Shown here piece by piece: positions 23,206 through 32,725 of a stretch of 64,000 nucleotides of DNA (its first letter is position 1; every line of letters begins with the position of its first letter). Source of the stretch: IDS-8 sp040902105 (GTDB lineage: Bacteria > Pseudomonadota > Gammaproteobacteria > Steroidobacterales > Woeseiaceae); NCBI GenBank assembly GCA_040902105.1, contig JBBDXW010000001.1, positions 124,001 through 188,000 of the forward strand, read 5' to 3'. The notes beneath the pieces were generated by a model that worked only from the letters and a program-made list of their open reading frames with translations, searched no databases and was not told the origin of the DNA. The translations under genes and the position numbers were made by a program.

Positions 23206-23802
23206 ATGATCAATAACGAACAGCTTCAGGAGCTGATTCTGCAGTCTCTTGAGCATGAGCGAGGCGGCGTGCAGGTGTACGAGACTGCCTTGACCTGTGC
23301 AACGGATGAGGACCTTCGGGAAGAGTGGCGAAAATACCTCGACCAGACGCGAAACCACGTGCAGATTTTGCAGAAAATCTGCCGGGTATTACAAATTGAT
23401 GCCGAAGCGGAGTCGCCCGGCAAACAGGTCGTCCGCCATCTGGGCGAAGCGCTGGTTCAGGCGATGAGACTGGCAAAGGAGAGCGGCAATCCTGTCGCCG
23501 CACAGCTCGTTGCTTGCGAGTGCGTCGTGCTTGCCGAGACCAAGGACCATGCCGATTGGGAGCTTCTCGGGAAATGTGCCGAGAAACTGAAAGGCAAAGA
23601 GAAGGAAGCGCTGATGGCGGCCTGCGAAGAGGTGGAGGAAGAGGAAGACGAACACCTCTATCACACCAAGGGCTGGTGCCGTGAGCTTTGGCTCGACTCT
23701 CTGGGCCTTGTGGCCGTGCTTCCGCCCCCCGAGGAAGACAAGAACGTGAAGACCGCGATCGGGGCGGCTCGCGCGCAGCAAGCGAGCGAGAGGGCGCGGT
23801 AA
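23206..23802 (+). CDS. Ferritin-like four-helix protein
   Basis: 198 residues, all-helical, with GGAGAAA upstream of the ATG. LEHERGGVQVYETALTC near the N terminus and the acidic EEVEEEEDEHLYHTKGW helix near residue 145 have the spaced Glu/His pattern of ferritin-like or DUF892-like helical bundles. It may bind metal or respond to stress. The exact subfamily is not identified. First chromosomal gene after the island. Confidence 0.6.
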   Translation: MINNEQLQELILQSLEHERGGVQVYETALTCATDEDLREEWRKYLDQTRNHVQILQKICRVLQIDAEAESPGKQVVRHLGEALVQAMRLAKESGNPVAAQLVACECVVLAETKDHADWELLGKCAEKLKGKEKEALMAACEEVEEEEDEHLYHTKGWCRELWLDSLGLVAVLPPPEEDKNVKTAIGAARAQQASERAR

Positions 23803-23947
23803 GACGCGTTTCGGCGGGTACCCATTCCCAGCTTAACGGATAGCCGATACCCATACCAAACGGATCGCTCGATCGAGCGTGCATGTGATCGGCCACGATC
23901 CCGGCTTGCTCGTACGGTCCAAAGGTCAATCGTTAGAGGAGATACTG

Positions 23948-24034
23948 ATGCTGAAATTTCTCGGTAGCACCGTTGGGGTGATATTCCTGATCGGATTGAT
24001 TGTAGTGGTTCTTCTTTTAATGCTGATCTTTTAG
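23948..24034 (+). CDS. 28-residue membrane peptide
   Basis: Strong ribosome binding site (AGAGGAG) before an ATG. The product starts MLKFLGSTVGVIFLIG and is almost entirely one hydrophobic helix (about residues 7-28). It resembles the one-span small membrane proteins found next to stress genes. Too short for most gene callers; no homologue can be named. Confidence 0.55.
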   Translation: MLKFLGSTVGVIFLIGLIVVVLLLMLIF

Positions 24035-24126
24035 CATCGACGCGCGGGATACGCGGCACCGGCATCTACAAACGATGGGAGCACGGCGAGCTCTTTTCGT
24101 TGTGTGAAGCCGGGGCTGTTGTGCTG

Positions 24127-24585
24127 CTATTGCGAAGCACAATCACACACGTCACATCCCTTATCGAAAACGACCCGCCATGCGCCCGATGGCTCGCGGC
24201 GCCAGATGGACGAGAATTGGGCGATCGTATTTCCGTTCGAATCGCGGACCGGCCCCGAACTGAGCGCCAGCGCGCCGGATTCGAGAACCTCTACTGCGGC
24301 CGGTTCCCACGAGAACGGTGCATCCGGACCTGCGAAAAATCCCGCCCATCCGTCAACAACCTGTTGCTTTCCGCGCAGCGGATCCGGTCCGCCGAAGAAG
24401 ATTGCGTCGTCTGCGATGAACGATGCAAATGCCTGGTGATCCCTGTCGGCCATCGTCCCGGCGAAGGCGCGCTCGGCTTCCATGACTTCCTGCTGCGCGC
24501 TTTCGGCAGTCGGCAGGGGCGGGGAAGCCGCGCATGCGAACAAGGTGACGACGGAAACCAGGACTGCGAAAATGTTTTTTACCAT
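24127..24585 (-). CDS. DUF4440/SnoaL-like lipoprotein
   Basis: Start placed at MVKNIFAVLVSVVTLFACAA, where a hydrophobic segment ends in the lipobox LFAC (Cys18). An upstream ATG would add 15 hydrophilic residues. The rest is an NTF2-like alpha+beta fold (VMEAERAFAGTMADRDHQAF; IWRREPSGAWRVVFDKGCD) as in DUF4440 proteins. Predicted outer-membrane-anchored periplasmic protein; ligand or reaction unknown. It lies downstream of the rimK operon on the same strand. Confidence 0.75.
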   Translation of the reverse strand: MVKNIFAVLVSVVTLFACAASPPLPTAESAQQEVMEAERAFAGTMADRDHQAFASFIADDAIFFGGPDPLRGKQQVVDGWAGFFAGPDAPFSWEPAAVEVLESGALALSSGPVRDSNGNTIAQFSSIWRREPSGAWRVVFDKGCDVCDCASQ

Positions 24586-24636
24586 TGTTGTGACCCCCGT
24601 GTGATTTCTATCGTCAGCACCGCACGTCATGGCGCT

Positions 24637-25542
24637 CTAGCCGGCGCCTTTGGTCCGCGTCTTCCCCACCTTCCAGTGTTTCTCGATATAGGCAACGATG
24701 AGGCCGGCGATGTCCTTCCCGGTTGCGGCCTCGATCCCTTCCAGGCCCGGTGACGAATTGACCTCGATTACGACGGGCCCGTGATTGGAACGCAGAATGT
24801 CCACGCCTGCGACATTAAGGCCCATGATCCTGGCCGATCGGACCGCCGTGGAACGCTCTTCCGGCGTGATCTTGATCAGTTTCGAGGTACCGCCGCGATG
24901 TAGGTTGGAACGAAACTCTCCCTCCTGTGCCTGCCTGATCATCGATGCAACCACCTTGTCCCCGATGACGAAGCAGCGGATATCCGCGCCACCCGCTTCC
25001 TTGATGAATTCCTGCACCAGGAAGTTGGCGTTCAGCCCGCGGAAGGCTTCGACCACGCTTTCCGCGGCTTTGCGCGTTTCCGCAAGCACGACGCCCTTGC
25101 CCTGGGTTCCTTCCAGCAGTTTCACGACAACCGGCGCGCCGCCGACCAGCTGCAGCAGGTCATAAGTATCGTCCGGAGAGTTGGCAAAACCGGTAACGGG
25201 CAGTCCGATTCCTTTCCTCGACAGGAGCTGCATCGATCTGAGCTTGTCGCGCGAGCGGGAGATCGCGACTGATTCGTTCATGGAAAACGTCCCCATCATT
25301 TCAAACTGGCGCACGACTGCCGAACCATAAAACGTTACCGACGCCCCGATGCGCGGAATGATCGCGTCGAATTTCGGCAACAACTCACCGTTGTAATGAA
25401 TGCTTGGCTTGAAACTCGCGATATTCATGTAACAGCGCAGGTGATTGATGACGCGGACGTCGTGGCCACGTGCAAGCGCCGCCTCGACGAGGCGTTTCGT
25501 CGAATAGAGCCTCCTGTTCCGGGAAAGAATGCCGATCTTCAT
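24637..25542 (-). CDS. rimK: Ribosomal protein S6-type glutamate ligase
   Basis: ATP-grasp ligase adding L-glutamate to the C terminus of ribosomal protein S6 (and making poly-glutamate in vitro). The 301-residue product begins MKIGILSRNRRLYSTKRLVE. ATP-grasp elements include VVKLLEGTQGKGVVLAE, FLVQEFIKEAGGADIRCFV and the metal/phosphate loop VVIEVNSSPGLEGIE. The start at 25542 overlaps the upstream protease gene by ATGA and gives the typical family length; the longer frame upstream is unsupported. Confidence 0.95.
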   Translation of the reverse strand: MKIGILSRNRRLYSTKRLVEAALARGHDVRVINHLRCYMNIASFKPSIHYNGELLPKFDAIIPRIGASVTFYGSAVVRQFEMMGTFSMNESVAISRSRDKLRSMQLLSRKGIGLPVTGFANSPDDTYDLLQLVGGAPVVVKLLEGTQGKGVVLAETRKAAESVVEAFRGLNANFLVQEFIKEAGGADIRCFVIGDKVVASMIRQAQEGEFRSNLHRGGTSKLIKITPEERSTAVRSARIMGLNVAGVDILRSNHGPVVIEVNSSPGLEGIEAATGKDIAGLIVAYIEKHWKVGKTRTKGAG

Positions 25543-26009
25543 CTCACGTTTCCTTTCCGTTTTGATTTGCGGCGACTGGTCAGGTAGGAACGGGACGGAT
25601 CGACAATCATGCGCTTCATGAGTGCCGTCCTGCCCAGCAACATGCGGAATCGCATGTCGTCTCTCGAGGTGAGGGTGATTTCCACCGGCCATGATAACCC
25701 AGGCAGGTTGAGTGGTGTTTCGATGACGAAGCGGCTTTCCTTGTGCCCGCCGGAGTCGGAGACGATCCGCTGGTCGCGGATCGGCGCTTCGCAGACTATT
25801 TCAGTGTCGGTGCGATACTGCCTCGGGTGGATCTTGAAACGCACCCAGGCTCGGCCGCCCTTGTCGAATTGCTCGACATGAAATGCGTGCAAAGCCGAGG
25901 TCCTTGCGCCCGTGTCCACCTTGGCCTTGATGCGTGCTATGCCGAGCTCCGGCAGGCCGACCCACTCCCGCCAGCCGACAATGATCGGCTTGTCCATCAG
26001 TTGCGTCAT
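25539..26009 (-). CDS. rimB: RimB-type retropepsin-like (ATP-dependent zinc protease family) protein
   Basis: 156 residues. IKAKVDTGARTSALHA has the aspartic-protease-like D-T-G-A triad and GRTALMKRMIVDPSRS the second half-motif of the family named ATP-dependent zinc protease (COG4067). In pseudomonads RimB is linked to RimK and S6 modification. Here it overlaps rimK by 4 nt. The symbol rests on this synteny and on the family; activity is not proven. Confidence 0.8.
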   Translation of the reverse strand: MTQLMDKPIIVGWREWVGLPELGIARIKAKVDTGARTSALHAFHVEQFDKGGRAWVRFKIHPRQYRTDTEIVCEAPIRDQRIVSDSGGHKESRFVIETPLNLPGLSWPVEITLTSRDDMRFRMLLGRTALMKRMIVDPSRSYLTSRRKSKRKGNVR

Positions 26010-26027
26010 TGCGCTGAGCCGACCGTC

Positions 26028-27053
26028 CTAACCCCAGTTATGCGCGACGGCGTTGGCTTCCTGGAACTCATCCACGGTGGCCTTGGCTTCCCGGGCGTCG
26101 TCGAACCTTGCGAGATTGAACAGGGCGTCGCCCTCGTGGGTGAGAGGCGAAGTGCTCCTGCCGATTACGATGCCGCCGGCCGGAGCGGTGACGTCCACTT
26201 CCACTTCGCCGAACGGATCGCTGATCTTTGCCAGCACCTGCTGCGATTTGACTCGCTCCCCGAGACCGCATCGCATGTTGATGATGCCGCTCATCGGTGC
26301 GCGAACCCAGGTAGTGTCGTTGGCGTAGGTAGGCTCGACGACTTTTGCCGGTTTCGAACGGGGAGGGAGCATCCTGAGTTCCCGTAGGACCCTGACGACT
26401 CCGCTAACGCCGGCCTGGATGGACAGTTCATCGAGCCTTAGCGCCTCGCCGCTTTCATAGAGGAGAGTCGGCACGCCCTGGGCCACGGCATACTGCCGCA
26501 AGGTGCCGTCCCGCACATTCGCGTCGATAACGACCGGCGCGCCGAACGCGTTCGCCATTCGGCGCGCATCGGGGTCTGACAGGTCGGCGCGAATCTGCGG
26601 AAAATTCGTGCGGTAGACGGCGCCGGTGTGCAGGTCGATGCCAAAATCCGAATTGGCGACAATTTCGGTTGCGACAAGGTTCGCCAGCCGCGCCGCCAGC
26701 GATCCGGACACCCGCCCGGGGAAAGAGCGATTGAGGTCGCGCCGATCGGGCAGGTATCTCGACTGGTCGATAAAGCCGAATATGTTCACCACCGGCACCG
26801 CAAGTATGCAGCCGCGCAAACTCTTGAGTACCGGGCGCTTGAGCAATCGCTTGATAATTTCCACGCCATTCAGTTCATCCCCGTGAATGGCCGCAGTCAG
26901 AAAAAGGGTCGGCCCTTCGGTACGGCCGTTGACGACGTGCACCGGCATGGTCAGGTGGGCATGTGTATAGAGATTCGCGACGTCGAGTTCGACGGTTTTG
27001 CGGGTTCCGGGCTGAATTTCCTGCTGTCCCACGACGACGGTCTGTCCTTTCAT
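26028..27053 (-). CDS. Succinylglutamate desuccinylase/aspartoacylase family protein
   Basis: 341 residues from MKGQTVVVGQQEI. Zinc-carboxypeptidase-like (M14) motifs are present: AAIHGDELNG (His and Glu ligands), RDLNRSFPG, and DLHTGA (His ligand). A C-terminal lipoyl-like beta domain follows (VRAPMSGIINMRCGLGERV; TAPAGGIVIG). Such genes often accompany rimK. A plausible role is removing or processing amide-linked glutamate, opposing RimK, but the substrate is unknown. First gene of the leftward three-gene operon; 18 bp before the protease gene. Confidence 0.85.
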   Translation of the reverse strand: MKGQTVVVGQQEIQPGTRKTVELDVANLYTHAHLTMPVHVVNGRTEGPTLFLTAAIHGDELNGVEIIKRLLKRPVLKSLRGCILAVPVVNIFGFIDQSRYLPDRRDLNRSFPGRVSGSLAARLANLVATEIVANSDFGIDLHTGAVYRTNFPQIRADLSDPDARRMANAFGAPVVIDANVRDGTLRQYAVAQGVPTLLYESGEALRLDELSIQAGVSGVVRVLRELRMLPPRSKPAKVVEPTYANDTTWVRAPMSGIINMRCGLGERVKSQQVLAKISDPFGEVEVDVTAPAGGIVIGRSTSPLTHEGDALFNLARFDDAREAKATVDEFQEANAVAHNWG

Positions 27054-27206
27054 TCCGGTTTCTGCCCCTTTGGTTGCCAGCGCCGCATAGCATATACGCC
27101 GGTCCACGCCGAAAGCAGCATTTTTGACGAGCTCAATGGCTTGCTACGTTTTTCTTGGCCCGCTGCTGGCTTATGATGCAAGACTTCAGTGACAGCGGGT
27201 TGGTCT

Positions 27207-27659
27207 ATGCCGGGTTTATATTTCGAGGAATTCACCGTCGGACAGATGTTCAGGCATGCACTCCGCCGCACCATCACGGAAACCGACAATGTCTGGTTCA
27301 GCGCGCTGACACACAATCCCGCGCCGTTGCACCTCGATGCGGAATACTGCAAGCGCACCGAGTTTGGCAGACAGCTGGTCAACAGTTGCCTGACTCTCGG
27401 CTTCATGGTGGGAATCTCGGTCGGCGATACGACGGTTGGCACGACCGTGGCTAACCTCGGCTGGGACGAGGTGCGCTTCCCGAAACCGTTGTTCCATGGG
27501 GATACCATTCACGTCGAAACGGAGGTTCTGGAACTGAGGGACAGCAAATCCAGACCGGAGAACGGCGTCGTCGTATTCGCGCATCGCGCGTTCAATCAAC
27601 ACGACGAGCTTGTCGGTCACTGCAAACGATCGGCACTCATGCTGCGCAAGCCCAAGTGA
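27207..27659 (+). CDS. MaoC-family acyl-CoA hydratase
   Basis: 150 residues from MPGLYFEEFTVGQMFRH, with hotdog-fold features: TITETDNVWFSALTHNPAPLHLD (the Asp/His hydratase 2 region) and FGRQLVNSCLTLGFMVGIS. It resembles mesaconyl-CoA hydratases. It would hydrate an enoyl-CoA. It is followed 12 bp later by a CitE-like lyase, suggesting a hydratase-lyase pair on branched C5 acyl-CoA. A GTG 18 nt upstream is an alternative start. Confidence 0.85.
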   Translation: MPGLYFEEFTVGQMFRHALRRTITETDNVWFSALTHNPAPLHLDAEYCKRTEFGRQLVNSCLTLGFMVGISVGDTTVGTTVANLGWDEVRFPKPLFHGDTIHVETEVLELRDSKSRPENGVVVFAHRAFNQHDELVGHCKRSALMLRKPK

Positions 27660-27671
27660 CAAGCAAGTGAC

Positions 27672-28550
27672 GTGCAAGTGATCCGGAGCTTCCTGTTTGT
27701 ACCCGGCGACAGCGGCAAAAAGTTGTTGAAGGCCGCGGAGTCGACTGCCGATGCGCTCATTGTCGACCTGGAGGATTCCGTGGCGCCTGGGCAGAAGCCT
27801 CGCGCCCGCTCGATTGCTCGCGAATTCCTGAGCGACCCTGGCGAACGGCAATTCTGGATACGCATCAATCCGCTGGATACGGAGGATGCGCTTGCCGATC
27901 TGCGCGCGCTCATGCCGACGTCGCCCGCCGGAATCGTGTTACCCAAGCCGCGCGGCGCGAAGGATGCGATACAACTCGGCAAACTCCTGGACGTCCTCGA
28001 GCAGGAACACGACTTGCCGGCAGGAAAGACCTCGATACTGCCGATTGCCACGGAGCGGCCGGCTGCGCTTTTTCATCTGCACGAATACGCTGGCTCGACG
28101 GCGCGGCTTGCAGGTCTGACCTGGGGCGCCGAAGACCTGAGCGCGGCCGCCGGCGCATCCGCAATCCGCGATGACGACGGCAGATGGCTGCCGCCCTATG
28201 AACTGGCAAGATCGCTTTGCCTGTTCGCCGCGGCGGCGGCCGGCGTGCCGGCGATCGACACCGTTTTTACCGATTACCGGAACGTCCACGGACTGCGTGC
28301 CTTCACTGCAAATGGCAGGCGCGACGGCTTCAGCGGCATGCTGGCGATTCATCCGGACCAGGTCGCTATCATTAACGAAGCATTCTCCCCGAGCAGCGCG
28401 GAGATCGATCGCGCGAGGCGGATCGTCGAGCTGTTCGCGGCCAGCCCGGATGTCGGCACAGTCGGCCTCGACGGTCAGATGCTCGACCGGCCGCATTTGC
28501 TGCAGGCCAGAGGAATTCTTGAACTGGCAAAGCGGCTGAAGTCGGGATGA
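27672..28550 (+). CDS. HpcH/HpaI (CitE-like) acyl-CoA lyase
   Basis: 292 residues from GTG. TIM-barrel lyase with RSFLFVPGDSGKKLLKA, DALIVDLEDSVAPGQKP (metal-binding region), RINPLDTEDA, LTWGAEDLSAAAGA and FSGMLAIHPDQVAIINE, all CitE/malyl-CoA lyase family motifs. Likely cleaves a malyl-, methylmalyl- or citramalyl-CoA to acetyl- or propionyl-CoA plus an oxoacid. The pairing with MaoC and the following acs supports short-chain acyl-CoA metabolism. Exact substrate not determined. Confidence 0.88.
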   Translation: MQVIRSFLFVPGDSGKKLLKAAESTADALIVDLEDSVAPGQKPRARSIAREFLSDPGERQFWIRINPLDTEDALADLRALMPTSPAGIVLPKPRGAKDAIQLGKLLDVLEQEHDLPAGKTSILPIATERPAALFHLHEYAGSTARLAGLTWGAEDLSAAAGASAIRDDDGRWLPPYELARSLCLFAAAAAGVPAIDTVFTDYRNVHGLRAFTANGRRDGFSGMLAIHPDQVAIINEAFSPSSAEIDRARRIVELFAASPDVGTVGLDGQMLDRPHLLQARGILELAKRLKSG

Positions 28551-28579
28551 ACCAGTAGACAGCGTAGCAGGGCAGGGCA

Positions 28580-30520
<1,941 letters not shown>

Positions 30521-30542
30521 TCGATGGGGACAATTCAAGCTC

Positions 30543-30608
30543 GTTGGAGCCCGCGACAGCGGGCGATCAAACCGATGCCAGGATTCGCCCGTGTTCACGG
30601 GCTCCAAC
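30543..30608. repeat. Family A REP pair (copy A2)
   Basis: GTTGGAGCCCGC-N-GCGGGCGATC (30543-30568) followed in opposite orientation by GGATTCGCCCGTG-N-ACGGGCTCCAAC (30581-30608). It forms a two-hairpin unit between the convergent acs and FHA genes; a third degenerate piece follows near 30620. Confidence 0.75.
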
Positions 30609-30651
30609 GCGCTTCTACCCTTCGCGGAGCCCGCGCCGGGTGATTCTCGTG

Positions 30652-31869
30652 TTATGCCGCTTCGCTGTCTTTGCGCACTCCGCGCTTACAGTCGGCAAGG
30701 CGCTTCTCGTAGGCGCGCACGAACTCCTCGCCGAAAAGTTGCGGTAGCCCGGCTGCACCCGGCTCCGTCATGGTGGGATAAAAGTCGCAATAAAGCTGCC
30801 AGTACTTGATTTTGCTGAGCACTTCGATCAGCGGCTTTCGATTGATGGTGCGATCGAAGTTTTCCTGCAGCTCCGCAGGGTCGAATCGGTCCATGACTTC
30901 GAGAAACGCGCTGCTCATGCCCTCGGCCAGCGCGTCGTGGTGAAATTTCAGGTCGCGGCAGACTTCGCGGACGCTGTCCAGCGGTCCGAGATACTCGCCT
31001 TCCCGGCCGATCAGCAGTTGCTTCAGTGTCGCTTCGGCATTTTCCGACAGCTTGAGCGGATTATTGTGACGCGGCAACACCGTGGTCTGGTCGAGCTTGA
31101 ACATGCTTTTCAGATTGGCGCGGCTGATCAGCAAATCAACCACGCCGCTGACGAACTCGCGCAGCACCTGTCCCGCGTTAAGCATGATTTCGCCGGGGTC
31201 TGCGGAAGGGTGAAGCTCGCCTCGTTCGATTCCCAGCCCGTTCAGAAACTCTTCAAAAAGCTGTTCGGCGCTCAGCGCGCCCGTGTCGGCATGACGCCGG
31301 ACCGGCACCGGACGCGGTTTGACCGCCGCGGGGGGCCTTGCAATTTTCGCCGGAGCGGCGGGCTTTCGCTGCATTTTCTGGGTGCGCTTGCCGCCGAATA
31401 ACGTCGACTGAAACTCCTCGTCGCCGGTAATTTCTTCCTCGTCCAGCAGCTGTATGCCCGTCTTGATCGGTTCTTCCGGTACCATCAACTCAAGATGATT
31501 CGGCGCCCCGGGCTGCGCGGGCTCGGCCGGAACCTCGAGATCCTCGCCCTCGTCGACGCTGACGGAGATGAGAAAATCGCCCATGCGAAGGCGGTCGCCG
31601 TCGAACAATCGTCGCGGGTGGCGCCGGCCCAGCGGTTCTTCCTCATCGTTGACGTAAACGCCGTTCGTGCTGGTGTCCGCGAGATAGTAGGCGCCGCTGC
31701 GGAAATCGATCGTCGCGTGCCTGCCGGAGATAAAGCGGTCACGGTCCGGCAGGATCCAGTCATTCTCCAGCGCACGGCCGATAGTGCCGCCGCTCGCAAG
31801 GAACTCGCGGCTATAGTCCTCACCCATCAGGTCCTTGTGTGCGCTCGTTATTTTCAACTTCAGCGGCAT
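30652..31869 (-). CDS. tagH: T6SS-type FHA-domain protein (TagH/ImpI-like)
   Basis: 405 residues from MPLKLKITSAHKDLMGED. The FHA domain (about residues 8-105) has the phosphothreonine-binding motifs GTIGRALENDWILPD, SGRHATIDF and TSTNGVYVNDE. A Pro/Ala-rich linker leads to a helical C-terminal domain with ELQENFDRTINRKPLI and FGEEFVRAYEKRL, typical of type VI secretion FHA proteins. No other T6SS gene is present here, so it may act in another context or the cluster may be split. Gene symbol by family only. Confidence 0.8.
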   Translation of the reverse strand: MPLKLKITSAHKDLMGEDYSREFLASGGTIGRALENDWILPDRDRFISGRHATIDFRSGAYYLADTSTNGVYVNDEEEPLGRRHPRRLFDGDRLRMGDFLISVSVDEGEDLEVPAEPAQPGAPNHLELMVPEEPIKTGIQLLDEEEITGDEEFQSTLFGGKRTQKMQRKPAAPAKIARPPAAVKPRPVPVRRHADTGALSAEQLFEEFLNGLGIERGELHPSADPGEIMLNAGQVLREFVSGVVDLLISRANLKSMFKLDQTTVLPRHNNPLKLSENAEATLKQLLIGREGEYLGPLDSVREVCRDLKFHHDALAEGMSSAFLEVMDRFDPAELQENFDRTINRKPLIEVLSKIKYWQLYCDFYPTMTEPGAAGLPQLFGEEFVRAYEKRLADCKRGVRKDSEAA

Positions 31870-32078
31870 TGTGTTCCCCACAAATATGAGAGGCCGGTGT
31901 CCCTGGCGGGATCCCGGTGCTGGCCAGCAAATTTTGCAGGGAAGCGACGAATTGAACTGCCAAACAGGTCACAATAATGGGCGAGTCCCGGCCGCGAAAA
32001 GAGACCGGATCGAAAAGATTGTCGCTTCCGGGCGGCGCGAAGGGGTTTTGCCGGGGTATTTTGGGTAGACTTCCCCGC

Positions 32079-32414
32079 ATGTCAGTAAAGCGCCTGTACA
32101 AAATCGTCTTCATGAGCCAGGGCCAGGTCTACGAAATCTATGCCCGGGAAGTCGGCCATGGCTCCCTGTTCGGTTTCATCGAAGTTGAAAAGCTCGTCTT
32201 CGGCGAGCGCAGTTCGGTGGTCGTGGATCCCTCCGAAGAAAAAATCCAGTCCGAGTTTGCCGGCGTCAAGCGCACCTATTTGCCGATGCACTCGATCATT
32301 CGCATCGACGAAGTGGACAAGCAGGGCACCAGCAAGATATCCAAACTCGAAGGCGGCAACGTCGCGCAGTTTCCTGTGCCCGTATATACGCCCGGCGGCA
32401 GCAACAAGACCTGA
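32079..32414 (+). CDS. DUF1820 family protein
   Basis: 111 residues beginning MSVKRLYKIVFMSQGQVYEI, with EVGHGSLFGFIEVEKLVFGE and VDPSEEKIQSEF, matching the conserved gammaproteobacterial DUF1820 family (function unknown). Cytosolic, beta-rich. Diverges from the FHA gene. The start is the ATG of the conserved N terminus; the frame extends 102 nt upstream without support. Confidence 0.85.
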   Translation: MSVKRLYKIVFMSQGQVYEIYAREVGHGSLFGFIEVEKLVFGERSSVVVDPSEEKIQSEFAGVKRTYLPMHSIIRIDEVDKQGTSKISKLEGGNVAQFPVPVYTPGGSNKT

Positions 32415-32725
32415 CCGCGGGACGCCTCTGCGCAATCTCGGGCGCAGGTTTCTTTTGACGACGCAGGAGCACCGTCCGGGGGTATTCCAGTCGCTCAAAC
32501 ACCGCTTCGCGAACTCGCTTTGTGGAACACCCCCGGACGGCACTCCTGCTGGTGCCAGAGACGAACGAATTCGAGGCTCCCTAGCCGCTGCCGGCGCGCT
32601 TCGGTATTATCGCGGCTGCCCAATTCCTGCATGCGAATTCCGGGGGACCTCCGCGCTTGTCCAGCCCTGCGACCGACATTCTTAACGTACCCGGCGCAAG
32701 TAAGGACATGCATTCGAACGGGACA
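32415..32725. other. Intergenic region before purL
   Basis: Holds the family E element and about 170 bp of otherwise unremarkable sequence that must contain the purL promoter. No further gene is supported. Confidence 0.5.
32462..32554. repeat. Family E inverted-repeat element (copy E1)
   Basis: Arms GCAGGAGCACCGTCCGGGGG (32463 onward) and CCCCCGGACGGCACTCCTGC pair around the loop CACCGCTTCGCGAACTCGCTT. A second, half-length copy lies at 36739-36797, so the two flank purL in direct orientation. Confidence 0.75.
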
